Source: Odoribacteraceae bacterium
Lineage (GTDB): Bacteria; Bacteroidota; Bacteroidia; Bacteroidales; Marinifilaceae
Assembly (NCBI GenBank): GCA_031279175.1
Contig: JAITJA010000086.1
Location: forward strand, 1-24,390
DNA: 24,390 bases
Direction: 5' to 3'
Made by a program: the position numbers and the translations under genes. Below the pieces are notes generated by a model, which was not told where the DNA came from, searched no databases, and saw only the letters and a list, made by a program, of their open reading frames with translations. This document shows, piece by piece, positions 1 to 8,267 of the stretch. Numbering within the stretch: position 1 is the first letter of the stretch; every line of letters begins with the position of its first letter.

Positions 1-656
1 GGCTGGCCTACGGGATCGATGCAACAGCACACCAGGCGGCATTGCGCGCGGGACTGGTCACGTGGGCCGTGATGGGGCATGGGCTGAATACCCTGTACCC
101 GGCGCGACACAAGGAGATGGCAGGGAAGATTATCGACCAGGGCGGATGCCTGATCAGCGAGTACCCCTCGACGGCTCCTATCCTTCCCGCTAACTTCTTG
201 CAGCGTAATCGCATCATTGCCGGCACGAGCGACGCGGTGCTGGTGGCAGAATCAGCTATCCGGGGCGGGGCCATGTCCACGGCGCGACATGCCTTCGCAT
301 ACGACCGGAGCGTGATGGCTATCCCGGGACGACCGGATGACTTTCTTTCCTCCGGTTGCAACTTTCTCATCAAGAGTAACGTCGCGCAGCTGGTCGAGGA
401 GACCGCCGACGTGCTCCACGTGCTGGGATGGGAGCCTCGGGTGTCGCGGACGATACCCGTGTCGCTGGATCTCTTTACCGAGCCCGAACGGGAGGACCGG
501 GTGAAGAGAATACTGCAAGAACAAGGCGAGCAACACGTCGACCAGCTCAGCCTTCTCGCAGAAATCCCGCTGCCGGAGCTGACGCCAATGTTACTGAAAC
601 TGGAGCTGGAAGGCGTGATTATCCCGTTGCCAGGAAAACGTTACACGCTGGCCTGA
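1..656 (+). CDS. dprA: DNA processing protein DprA, 3' part (5' end outside window)
   Basis: The open frame is already running at the window edge (frame beginning at base 3) and ends in TGA at 654-656, so only the C-terminal ~217 residues are present. DprA binds single-stranded DNA and loads RecA on it during natural transformation. Visible are the Rossmann-like core motifs LAYGIDATAHQAA, then LISEYPS, the family signature QRNRIIAGTSDAVLVAE and a MSTARHAFAYDR segment. The last ~60 residues (VDQLSLLAEIPLPELTPMLL onward) look like the winged-helix domain found at the C-terminus of many DprA proteins. The family identity is clear. An internal TTG at 42 is not a real start, because conserved sequence lies upstream of it. 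No clear terminator follows. The next gene, gdhA, has its own promoter about 100 bp downstream. Confidence 0.95.
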   Translation, partial: LAYGIDATAHQAALRAGLVTWAVMGHGLNTLYPARHKEMAGKIIDQGGCLISEYPSTAPILPANFLQRNRIIAGTSDAVLVAESAIRGGAMSTARHAFAYDRSVMAIPGRPDDFLSSGCNFLIKSNVAQLVEETADVLHVLGWEPRVSRTIPVSLDLFTEPEREDRVKRILQEQGEQHVDQLSLLAEIPLPELTPMLLKLELEGVIIPLPGKRYTLA

Positions 657-762
657 TGGTATACCACCACCGGGGATTGTTATTTATAAATCACGGGGGG
701 GCGTTCTGGTTTCAAATCGCTTGTTAATCGTTTTTTTTCATTACAAATAAGTTCTGAAACTA

Positions 763-793
763 TTGCGGGATACATGACAAAGCTATACTTTTG
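763..793 (+). promoter_or_regulatory. Bacteroidota-type promoter of gdhA
   Basis: TACTTTTG at 786-793 matches the phylum's -7 consensus TAnnTTTG exactly. A TTG at 763-765 lies 20 bp upstream, the usual place of the -33 element. The surrounding 100 bp is AT-rich in an otherwise GC-rich window. Transcription would start about 5-8 bases downstream, leaving a leader of about 60 nt before the ATG at 859. No Shine-Dalgarno sequence is evident, which is common in this phylum. Confidence 0.65.
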
Positions 794-858
794 AGGCAAT
801 TTAAATCCAATCGCGAGAGAAGTAAACCCTATTAATCGTTTGTTTAAAACACATCAGA

Positions 859-2193
859 ATGAAACCAGAAATCAAAGAATTCATGGAAGCCCTAAAGGCT
901 AAAACCGTGGGAGAAACCGAATTTCACCAGGCCGTGGAAGAGGTCGTCGAAACTGTCTGGGATACTTACCAGGCTAACCCGAGATACAAGGCTAACAAGA
1001 TCCTCGAGAAGATGGTCGAGCCGGAACGGGTGATCATGTTTCGCGTCCCCTGGATCGATGACCGGGGCGAGTTCCAGATCAACCGCGGGTATCGCGTGCA
1101 ATTTAACAGCGCCATCGGCCCCTACAAGGGCGGGCTGCGTTTCCACCCCTCCGTGACGCTCGGGGGCCTCAAGTTCCTGGGCTTCGAACAGACCTTCAAG
1201 AACTCGCTGACAACCCTGCCAATGGGTGGCGGGAAAGGCGGCTCGGACTTTAACCCGAAAGGCAAGTCCGATAACGAGATCATGCGCTTCTGCCAGAGTT
1301 TCATGACGGAACTGTGCAAGCACATCGGGCCGGACACGGACGTGCCCGCCGGGGATATCGGCGTGGGAGGACGCGAAATTGGCTACCTGTACGGGCAGTA
1401 CAAGCGCATCCGCAACGAGTTCACCGGCGTGCTCACCGGTAAAGCGCGCGAGTTCGGCGGGTCGAGAATCCGACCGGAAGCTACCGGGTACGGGGCCGTC
1501 TACTTCTGCCAGCACATGTTGGCCGAGAAGGGCGAGGAACTGGCAGGCAAGACTGTAGCGCTCTCCGGCTTCGGTAACGTGGCGTGGGGTGCGGCACAGA
1601 AATTACTCCAGCTAGGAGCCAAGGTAGTAGCTATCTCCGGCCCCGACGGGTACGTACTCGACGAGAAGGGACTTACACAAGAGGGTGTCGATTACATGCT
1701 GGAGCTGAGGGCAAGCAATAACGATATCGTCGAACCGTACGCCGCCGAGTTCGACGCCAAGTTCTTCGCGAGACGCAAGCCGTGGGAGGTAAAATGCGAC
1801 ATCGCCTTCCCCTGCGCCATCCAGAACGAGCTGAACGAGGAAGATGCTAAATTACTCGTCGCTAACGGGTGCAAGATGGTAGTGGAGACCTCGAACATGG
1901 GATGTACCGCCGAGGCCGCCAAGTACCTGAATGATCACGCGAGCTTTGCCCCGGGTAAGGCCGCCAATGCCGGTGGCGTCGCCGTCTCCGGCCTGGAGAT
2001 GAGCCAAAACTCCATGCGGTACAGCTGGACGTCCGACGAGGTGGACGCCAAGCTCGGACAGATCATGAAGGATATACACGACACCTGTGTGAAATACGGG
2101 AAAACAGGCAACAAAATCGACTACATCAAGGGAGCCAACATCGGGGGCTTCATCAAGGTAGCCGAGGCCATGTGCGCCCAGGGACACGTCTAA
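859..2193 (+). CDS. gdhA: Hexameric glutamate dehydrogenase, GdhA type
   Basis: Catalyses reversible reductive amination of 2-oxoglutarate by ammonia to glutamate in the cytoplasm, a main route of ammonium assimilation in Bacteroidota. The protein has 444 residues, the usual size of the ~50 kDa hexameric family (E. coli GdhA has 447). Visible are the substrate-binding lysines K90 (GPYKGGLRFH) and K114, the catalytic lysine K126 in PMGGGKGGSDF, the catalytic aspartate in PAGDIGVGGRE (D166), and a Rossmann nucleotide-binding loop SGFGNVAWG at 236-244. Cofactor choice (NADPH or NADH) cannot be settled by eye: SGPDGY follows the second beta strand of the nucleotide fold, and related enzymes include both types. 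The ATG at 859 fits the family N-terminus. The gene has its own promoter and a strong terminator directly after it, so it is probably monocistronic. Confidence 0.97.
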   Translation: MKPEIKEFMEALKAKTVGETEFHQAVEEVVETVWDTYQANPRYKANKILEKMVEPERVIMFRVPWIDDRGEFQINRGYRVQFNSAIGPYKGGLRFHPSVTLGGLKFLGFEQTFKNSLTTLPMGGGKGGSDFNPKGKSDNEIMRFCQSFMTELCKHIGPDTDVPAGDIGVGGREIGYLYGQYKRIRNEFTGVLTGKAREFGGSRIRPEATGYGAVYFCQHMLAEKGEELAGKTVALSGFGNVAWGAAQKLLQLGAKVVAISGPDGYVLDEKGLTQEGVDYMLELRASNNDIVEPYAAEFDAKFFARRKPWEVKCDIAFPCAIQNELNEEDAKLLVANGCKMVVETSNMGCTAEAAKYLNDHASFAPGKAANAGGVAVSGLEMSQNSMRYSWTSDEVDAKLGQIMKDIHDTCVKYGKTGNKIDYIKGANIGGFIKVAEAMCAQGHV

Positions 2194-2231
2194 ACAGTAA
2201 CCCGGCAAGACAACCGGGAACAATTACACCG

Positions 2232-2265
2232 GCTGCCCGGAGCATCGTCCCCGGGCAGCTTTTTT
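2232..2265 (+). terminator. Rho-independent terminator of gdhA
   Basis: GCTGCCCGG (2232-2240) pairs perfectly with CCGGGCAGC (2251-2259) around a 10-nt loop and is followed at once by six T (2260-2265). It lies 39 bp after the gdhA stop and 20 bp before tatD, so it separates the two transcription units. Confidence 0.93.
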
Positions 2266-2284
2266 ACGCGAAACAAAACCAATC

Positions 2285-3064
2285 ATGTTTATAGATACCC
2301 ACTCCCACCTCTATACGTCCGATTTTGACGACGACCAGGACGCCGTCGTCGAGCGAGCACTGGCTGCCGGCGTGACGCGCGTCGTGCTCCCGGATATCGA
2401 CTCGACCACGCGGGAGGCGGAATTCCTGTTAGCCGACCGCTACCCGGATATGATGCTCCCCCTGCTGGGTATCCACCCGACATCCATCGGGGATAACTAC
2501 AAACAAGAGCTGGCGGCCCTCGAGAAACACCCGCGAAGAGGTGACGCACGCGGGATCGGCGAGTGCGGCATTGATCTTTACCGGGACACATCGCGTTACA
2601 AGGAACAGCTTGTCGCGTTCGAGTGGCAGTTGCATGTCGCCCGCGAGATGGATCTCCCCGTGATCATTCACTCGCGGGACTCCCTGCCCGAGATCTTCGC
2701 CGTGCTCGAACGCCAACACTATAACATGAAAGGCATCTTACACTGCTTCCCCGGCAACGCCACGGACGCCCGCCGGGCCATCGACCTGGGTTTCCTGCTG
2801 GGCATTGGCGGGATCATCACCTTCAAGAACGCCAGCGCTGCAGAAGTCGCGCGGGAGACAGGCATCGACCGCATCGTCCTGGAAACCGACGCCCCGTACC
2901 TCGCCCCCGCGCCGCGAAGGGGAACGCGCAACGAGAGTAGTTACATCCCGCTCATCGCGCTGAAGCTCGCCGAACTCACGGGCAACACCCTGGAGAAAGT
3001 AGCGGAAGTCACCACCAGAAATGCCATCGCGCTCTTTTCTTTATCGCCACAAACCACCCGTTAA
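2285..3064 (+). CDS. tatD: TatD-family metal-dependent hydrolase (DNase-like)
   Basis: 259 residues, full length for the TatD family of TIM-barrel metal-dependent hydrolases, whose studied members act as 3'-5' DNA exonucleases or deoxyribonucleases in the cytoplasm. The metal-binding series is complete: DTHSHLY at residues 4-10, GIHPTSI, the glutamate in GIGECGIDLY, IIHSRDS, LHCFPG and the late aspartate in LETDAPYLAPAPRRGTRNES. Start is the ATG at 2285 just after the gdhA terminator. The stop (TAA 3062-3064) is one base before the asparaginase ATG, so the two genes are very likely co-transcribed and translationally coupled. The physiological substrate of this copy is not evident; YcfH/YabD-type paralogues share all these motifs. 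Confidence 0.93.
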   Translation: MFIDTHSHLYTSDFDDDQDAVVERALAAGVTRVVLPDIDSTTREAEFLLADRYPDMMLPLLGIHPTSIGDNYKQELAALEKHPRRGDARGIGECGIDLYRDTSRYKEQLVAFEWQLHVAREMDLPVIIHSRDSLPEIFAVLERQHYNMKGILHCFPGNATDARRAIDLGFLLGIGGIITFKNASAAEVARETGIDRIVLETDAPYLAPAPRRGTRNESSYIPLIALKLAELTGNTLEKVAEVTTRNAIALFSLSPQTTR

Positions 3065-3065
3065 C

Positions 3066-4094
3066 ATGGACAAATCCATCCTCATCATCTACACCGGGGG
3101 CACGATCGGAATGATCAACGACCCGGAAACGGGCGTGCTATGCCCCTTCAACTTCGAACAAATCTCCCTCGAAGTACCCGAGATACGCGAGTTCGACTTC
3201 AAGATCGATTACTATACCTTGCCGGAGATCATCGACTCGTCAAACCTGTCTCCCAACCTCTGGGTCGACCTCTGCCACGTCATCCTCGAGAATTACGACA
3301 AGTATCACGGCTTCGTCATCCTGCATGGCACTGACACCATGGCCTACTCCGCCTCCGCCCTCAGCTTCATGCTCGATCGTCTCGGCAAACCGGTCGTCTT
3401 CACCGGCTCGCAGCTACCTGTCGGGAAAATCCGTACCGACGGCCGTGAGAACCTGATCACCGCCATCGAGATAGCAGCCGGAGAGAACGCCCCCGTCGTG
3501 CCGGAAGTATGTATCTTGTTTGGCGACCGCCTCTTCCGCGGCAACCGCGCCACCAAAATCAACGCCGAGAGCTTCGACGCGTTCCAATCTTTCAACTACC
3601 CGCCTCTCGCCGAGATCGGGACGCGCGTGCACTACAACCGGGAAGCCATCCGTCCCCTCCCCTCCTCCTCCCTACCGCCGGTCGCCTTCTACAACCTCGA
3701 CACCCGCGTCGCTATCCTGAAGATCTTCCCCGGACTGGGGGCAAATGTCGTGGAAGCCATCATCTCCGTGCCTGGTCTACGGGGAATCGTGCTCGAAACT
3801 TACGGCACCGGTAACGCGCCAACGCGAGAGGATTTCCTGGAAAAAATACACGACGCCCTCGCGCGCGGGATTATCATCTACAACGTCACGCAATGCGCCG
3901 GCGGGAGCGTCGAAATGGGCAAGTACCAAACCAGCCGCGAGCTGCTCAACGCCGGTATCATCAACGGTTATGACATCACCACCGAGGCAGCCCTCTGCAA
4001 AATGATGCACGTCCTGGGCCGCTACACCTCCGCCGGTGAAATACGAAAACAACTAAACAGCAACCTCCGCGGGGAGATCTCTCTAAACGAGTAA
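3066..4094 (+). CDS. ansA: Type I (cytoplasmic) L-asparaginase
   Basis: Hydrolyses L-asparagine to aspartate and ammonia. The start is taken at the ATG at 3066, giving 342 residues (E. coli AnsA has 338). An upstream in-frame ATG at 3021 would overlap tatD and add a non-conserved tail. Catalytic residues are all visible: nucleophile threonine T13 in YTGGTIGM, the second threonine-aspartate pair T89-D90 in HGTDTMAYSA, and the lysine K164 in RATKINAESFDAF. The GSQLPVGKIRTDGRENL segment is also typical. There is no signal peptide, which argues for the cytoplasmic type I rather than the periplasmic type II enzyme. It follows tatD with a 1-bp gap and probably shares its message. With gdhA upstream, the region leans toward nitrogen metabolism, although the gdhA terminator stands between them. 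Confidence 0.95.
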   Translation: MDKSILIIYTGGTIGMINDPETGVLCPFNFEQISLEVPEIREFDFKIDYYTLPEIIDSSNLSPNLWVDLCHVILENYDKYHGFVILHGTDTMAYSASALSFMLDRLGKPVVFTGSQLPVGKIRTDGRENLITAIEIAAGENAPVVPEVCILFGDRLFRGNRATKINAESFDAFQSFNYPPLAEIGTRVHYNREAIRPLPSSSLPPVAFYNLDTRVAILKIFPGLGANVVEAIISVPGLRGIVLETYGTGNAPTREDFLEKIHDALARGIIIYNVTQCAGGSVEMGKYQTSRELLNAGIINGYDITTEAALCKMMHVLGRYTSAGEIRKQLNSNLRGEISLNE

Positions 4095-4253
4095 ACGCCC
4101 GGTCGCGCTCCCCGTGGACAATACGCGCGCCGGTACAACGCTTCCCCCCTCGTCAAACCAAAGATCGACGCATCTCTTCCTGGAAACCTGGTAAAATCGC
4201 TGGATTATCATTACTTTCGTCCCGTAACGTCAGAAACCAATAACCACAGCGAC

Positions 4254-6704
4254 ATGAGAGGCATCTTTCAATTCACGAAGTTCAAACTGGTCGTCGGACA
4301 CGCGATACTACTTGTAGTGGCGGCGCTCACCATCTGGTTTATACAGCGACAGGTACGGTTACTCTCCGCCGACATCCCCGGCGCGAGCGATTCAAGGCAG
4401 AAAATACTGCTCGTCTCCCGCGCCCTGGCCAAGCTCAACGAGGCAGAACTCATCGGCACAGCCATTCAGCGCAATAAAAACGGCTCAACCAATAACGAGA
4501 CCTTCTCCGCCTACTCGCGCATGATCCGGGAAGTCAAGCGCGACATGGACAGCCTGCTACACCCCGCCTCGCCCCGACGCGAACAACAGGTAAAAGAAGT
4601 ACAGGCACTCCTCGACAAGAAAATCACCAACATGAAAGCCCTCGCCACGCTACACCTCGGTCCCTCGCCCGCTGACTTTTACGATCGCTCCTTACACACC
4701 CTCGCGCGAATCCGCGACACGACACCCCCACGCCCCGACGTCGCGATGCGGCGCGAAATCTCCGTCGATTCCGTCTACATCCAGCCACCGCGACGCGGCT
4801 TCTGGTCATTCTTACGACCCCGCCCGGCCCCCACGCTACAAGTAACCACCTCTGAACGCGTAGTCCTCGACACGCTACCGGCAGGCAATCGCGTCATACA
4901 AGACGCTGACACCGCGCTACTCGCCATCCAGTCCGCCTGGGACGAGTACCAGCAGGAAGTGCGCGCCTACCAGGAAGAAATGCACCGCCGGGAGGTCGCC
5001 GCGCTCCGCGACGGGCAATTACTTTCCGGCCAGATCAAGCGCGTCCTCACCGAGTTAGAGGAAGAAGAAATCCGGTCCACGCTCGCCCGCGTCGACGAAC
5101 GCACCTCGATCACCAGGCAACTCACGCGCACCGTCGCCACCGTCGCCACCGTTGCGTGCCTCCTCGTTATCCTCCTCCTCACCCTCGTCTTTAACGATAT
5201 CTCCCGCGGGCAACGTTACCGGAAAGCGCTCGAGGAAAGCAACCGCTACGCGCGCAAGCTCCTCGACGGGAGGGAAAAACTCATGCTGACGGTCACCCAT
5301 GACATCAAATCGCCACTGAACTCCATAACCGGATACGTCGAGCTGCTCGACAACACGCCACTCGCCGAACGGCAGCACTATTTCCTCAACAACATGAAAC
5401 AATCAGCCGCGCACATCCTCCAGCTCCTCAACAACCTGCTCGACTTCTCGCGCCTCGAGGCCGGCAAGATGGAGGTCGACGCCATCCGCTACATCCCCCG
5501 CCGATTGCTATCCGAGGTCGCGGACAGTTTCATGCCACAAGCCACGCGCAAGGGTCTGGAGCTAACAACCATCATCTCTCCCTCGCTCGACCGCGAGCGC
5601 GTCGGCGACCCGATCAAGGTGCGGCAAATCGTCGCCAACCTCCTTTCCAACGCCATCAAGTATACGCGCTCGGGCCGCGTCCTCCTCGACGCCGGCGAGA
5701 AGGGTGAAATGATACGCGTCGTCATCTCGGACACGGGCGATGGCATGACAGCCGACGAGCAACAACTGGTCTTCGAGGAGTTCACGCGCCTCGACGCGCT
5801 GCACAACAACGGCGCGGAAGGCTCCGGGCTCGGCCTCACCATCACGCGAAAGCTCGTCGAACTGCTCGGGGGCACGATCCACCTGCAAAGCGCACCCGGT
5901 CAAGGGAGCGTTTTCACCGTCCTACTTCCCGCTACCGACGCCGCACCGTCCATTGACGCCCCCCCGACCAGCGCCCGAGTGTTAATCATTGACGATGACC
6001 CGCTCCAGCTCGAGATGATCTCCGAGTTCCTCCGGCGAAACGGCGTCTCGTGCGAAACCCTTGACCGGCCCGACCGCGTAATGGAGGTGCTGGAATCATC
6101 CCACTTCGACTTGCTGATCACGGACATACAGATGCCCGGGCGCGATGGATTCCAGCTACTCGCAGAGATCCGCTCCGCCGCTCGCGAGGAGACCCGCGCT
6201 CTCCCAGTCATCGCGCAGTCCGGTACTGGTGACATCTCCCGCGACGATTACGCGCGGGCCGGATTTTCCGACTATCTCGCCAAACCCTATTCCCCGCGGC
6301 GACTACTCGACTGCATCGCCCGCATCACCGGCAACGCACCCCCATCACCCGTTGACGCACCCTCCCAAGAGAAAAAAGAGCCGTACAACCTGGACGCCAT
6401 CCGTCTTTTCGCCGATAACGACGAGCAGGCGACGCGTGACATCGTCCACTCGTTCACGCGCGACTGCCGCGTGAATTTCCAACTGCTCGAGGAACGCGTC
6501 GGACGCGGGGAACACGCCCTCGCGCGGCAACTCGCGCACAAGATGCTCCCCATGTTCCGTCAATTCGCCATCGACGCCGTCACCCCGGACCTGATCTTGC
6601 TCGAGAGCGAATCCACCGATGAGACCCTCGCGCACCAGTCTGCCCTCCGCGTCATCGAGCGCGGGCGTGCAATCATCGACCTGATCGAACGCGAGCAAGG
6701 ATAA
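4254..6704 (+). CDS. Hybrid sensor histidine kinase with receiver and Hpt domains (RprX-like)
   Basis: 816-residue inner-membrane sensor. Order: TM1 about 11-30, an extracytoplasmic stretch of roughly 260 residues rich in helices and charged residues with a proline-rich middle (PPRRGFWSFLRPRPAP), TM2 about 293-313, HisKA with phospho-accepting H349 in VTHDIKSPLN, an ATPase domain with N box N462-LLSN and GSGLGLTITRKL, a receiver with DDD at 580-582 and phospho-acceptor D624 in ITDIQMPGRDGF, and a C-terminal Hpt domain with H762 in AHKMLPMFRQF. This gives a complete His-Asp-His relay in one chain, which must pass phosphate to a separate response regulator. No regulator gene lies nearby, and there is no beta-propeller sensor region as in polysaccharide HTCS proteins. 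The signal is unknown. A TACTTTCG at 4212-4219 is only a near match to a -7 element. ATG 4254 precedes a convincing TM1. Confidence 0.93.
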   Translation: MRGIFQFTKFKLVVGHAILLVVAALTIWFIQRQVRLLSADIPGASDSRQKILLVSRALAKLNEAELIGTAIQRNKNGSTNNETFSAYSRMIREVKRDMDSLLHPASPRREQQVKEVQALLDKKITNMKALATLHLGPSPADFYDRSLHTLARIRDTTPPRPDVAMRREISVDSVYIQPPRRGFWSFLRPRPAPTLQVTTSERVVLDTLPAGNRVIQDADTALLAIQSAWDEYQQEVRAYQEEMHRREVAALRDGQLLSGQIKRVLTELEEEEIRSTLARVDERTSITRQLTRTVATVATVACLLVILLLTLVFNDISRGQRYRKALEESNRYARKLLDGREKLMLTVTHDIKSPLNSITGYVELLDNTPLAERQHYFLNNMKQSAAHILQLLNNLLDFSRLEAGKMEVDAIRYIPRRLLSEVADSFMPQATRKGLELTTIISPSLDRERVGDPIKVRQIVANLLSNAIKYTRSGRVLLDAGEKGEMIRVVISDTGDGMTADEQQLVFEEFTRLDALHNNGAEGSGLGLTITRKLVELLGGTIHLQSAPGQGSVFTVLLPATDAAPSIDAPPTSARVLIIDDDPLQLEMISEFLRRNGVSCETLDRPDRVMEVLESSHFDLLITDIQMPGRDGFQLLAEIRSAAREETRALPVIAQSGTGDISRDDYARAGFSDYLAKPYSPRRLLDCIARITGNAPPSPVDAPSQEKKEPYNLDAIRLFADNDEQATRDIVHSFTRDCRVNFQLLEERVGRGEHALARQLAHKMLPMFRQFAIDAVTPDLILLESESTDETLAHQSALRVIERGRAIIDLIEREQG

Positions 6705-7091
6705 TCACACCGAGCATTCCCCGGCACTTTTTACAAGGTCTCCCGGACCACTGGAAGCCAGTACATGCCGCCAGGTATCACTCGAAACCTTGCCAACGGG
6801 ACGGGAGTTGCCATTGAATGTTACTTGAAACCATTAACGGAGGGGACGGGAGATGTTCGAGTGCTCCCGGGGGACTTCTTGTCGGCACGCGTCACGCCAT
6901 TGTAACGCGCCGGGCAGGGTGTCGGCACGCGTTCGACGAGGGATGGGGGATTTCGCGATTGTTCGGGGAAATAGTTGACGGCCGTTGGAGAGGTGTACCG
7001 TTCCCGGGATGACCTACCGACGACCGTCAAGGTGAGACAATATACTTACAACAAGAGTAGAAAAGTACAGGGGCGCAGGATGAGCACGCGC
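6705..7091. other. Gene-free stretch between convergent genes
   Basis: 387 bases between the 3' end of the hybrid kinase and the 3' end of the ferric-reductase-like gene on the other strand. No convincing coding region is seen. It holds a 13-bp direct repeat TGTCGGCACGCGT at 6880-6892 and 6920-6932 (40-bp spacing) and an inverted repeat TTGACGGCCGT / ACGACCGTCAA (6975-6985 / 7020-7030, one mismatch). A short palindrome ACTGG-AAG-CCAGT lies at 6750-6762. None has a T-tract that would make it an obvious terminator, and I see no promoter. Confidence 0.5.
6880..6932. repeat. 13-bp direct repeat pair, 40-bp period
   Basis: The identical 13-mer TGTCGGCACGCGT occurs at 6880-6892 and again at 6920-6932 inside non-coding DNA. 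Two copies of 13 bp in under 60 bp is more than expected by chance even in GC-rich sequence. Function is unknown: it could be a remnant of a degraded repeat or a pair of binding sites. Confidence 0.4.
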
Positions 7092-8201
7092 TTACTTTCT
7101 TGGACGTTTCTTGGCCGCGTCCCGTTTGGCTTTTCTCAGGCGCAGATAGAGATAAGAGCCGAAAACGAGGAGGAGAGAGGCGGCGTGAACGTAACGTTTC
7201 GTTGCCGCATCGACGGTGATGTCAGCGAAACCAATGCTTTGCTGCCGTCCGCGCCCGGAAGGGGCGGCCGTGGCGGCGGGTGCTCTTTCGACAACACGGG
7301 GAGAGTCATCGCGTTGCCCTTGCCTGGCGTCGCGGGACGTTGAATGGGCGGGGATCGCGGCGAGAGTGTCACCGGCGATGGCCCGGGGCGCGTCATCGCG
7401 TTGTCCCCTACCGCCGCCGCGGCGCTGGATGGCAGAGCCGTCGTCGCGAACGGCGGTCGCGGGAGAGCCGGTAGCGGTTGCCTCGACGGGTGGGCGGCCG
7501 CCCCCGCGCGGGTTCAGCGTGCCACCGACCTGTATGCCGGCAGCGTGAATAAAGAGCATGGCGTATAAGACGTAGGACCAACGTTGCAGCTTCTTCCAGC
7601 TGACGCCATTCATGTGACGGTGGACGCTGTCGAACGACGTGATCCATAACGGGAGAAATAACGCGAGCATGAGCACGCCCAGCACGAAGCTAAAGTTCGA
7701 TATGCCCGCGCCAAGCGCGCTCGTCACCCTGGCGCCGGACATGTACGCCTCGTGGTCGGTGAAAAAGCGGAGGGCGTTCGGGAAATTGTGCGTCACGCGG
7801 ATCAACGAGTGGGCGAGCACGGGGAATCCCGACAAGATGGAGAGCTCCTTGCGGATGCTTAGTAATTTCTTGACGGATTCATTACGCGGGTTTAGCGCAC
7901 CAACATACATGATTATCAGGAGCAGGGGAAAGCCGAGCGTGCCAAAGTGGATGTAATCGCGGAGGATGCCACCGAGGAACGGCACGCCGTTCACGCTGAA
8001 GGTCTCGACGCCGAGTAACCCGCCAACGAAAGGGATAGCGACGAGAAGGAAGGGGATCGACATGACGATATAGTAGATGATCGCGTGGCGCTTGATCGAT
8101 CGCGAGAGCCACACGGACAGTAACGTCAACACGGCGAGCGACGAGAGTAACGGTGCGGTCGCGTAGAGGAACTGGATGAAATCTAATAGTAACTTGACCA
8201 T
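7092..8201 (-). CDS. Ferric-reductase-like multi-pass membrane protein, third gene of Xus-like operon
   Basis: 369 residues with about seven hydrophobic segments: 19-33, 40-63, 83-103, 120-137, 168-188, 208-224 and 338-354. Histidines lie in or near these segments: H39, H85, H131, H138, H194, H196, H219 and H339. The SVHRHMNGVSWKKLQRWSYVLYAMLFIH stretch (192-219, given here in part as HRHMNGVSWKKLQRW) resembles the ferric reductase/MsrQ/NOX-type transmembrane heme domain. No flavin domain or PepSY domain is seen, so electrons would come from a partner. Position as third gene behind a TonB receptor and a DUF4374 lipoprotein suggests reduction of an imported ferric chelate at the inner membrane. 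Odd: residues about 229-320 form a charged, low-complexity Arg/Gly/Ala/Pro/Asp-rich stretch, with GQRDD[A/S]PR twice, set between TM6 and TM7. The family assignment is moderately firm; the role is inferred from context. Confidence 0.75.
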   Translation of the reverse strand: MVKLLLDFIQFLYATAPLLSSLAVLTLLSVWLSRSIKRHAIIYYIVMSIPFLLVAIPFVGGLLGVETFSVNGVPFLGGILRDYIHFGTLGFPLLLIIMYVGALNPRNESVKKLLSIRKELSILSGFPVLAHSLIRVTHNFPNALRFFTDHEAYMSGARVTSALGAGISNFSFVLGVLMLALFLPLWITSFDSVHRHMNGVSWKKLQRWSYVLYAMLFIHAAGIQVGGTLNPRGGGRPPVEATATGSPATAVRDDGSAIQRRGGGRGQRDDAPRAIAGDTLAAIPAHSTSRDARQGQRDDSPRVVERAPAATAAPSGRGRQQSIGFADITVDAATKRYVHAASLLLVFGSYLYLRLRKAKRDAAKKRPRK

Positions 8202-8227
8202 GATGGGAGGTATTTGTAGTTAAGAAC

Positions 8228-8259
8228 GATGCACGACGCGCGCGAACGCGTCATGCATC
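8228..8259 (-). other. Intercistronic stem-loop inside the Xus-like operon
   Basis: In the 66-bp gap between the DUF4374 gene and the ferric-reductase-like gene the minus-strand transcript can form a 13-bp stem, GATGCAUGACGCG pairing with CGCGUCGUGCAUC (one U-G wobble), around a 6-nt UUCGCG loop. The wobble works only in the minus-strand RNA; on the plus strand it is a C/A mismatch, which fits a structure acting in this operon's message. No T-tract follows, so it is better read as an RNA-stability or partial-termination element than as a full terminator. Confidence 0.6.
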
Positions 8260-8267
8260 GCGTTAAT

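Noticed and set aside
3021..3065. Upstream ATG for the asparaginase
   Set aside because: It would overlap tatD, and the extra residues do not resemble the family N-terminus, while ATG 3066 gives MDKSILIIYTGGTIG, the normal start.
4212..4219. Promoter for the hybrid kinase (TACTTTCG)
   Set aside because: One mismatch to the -7 element and no TTG at the right distance upstream.
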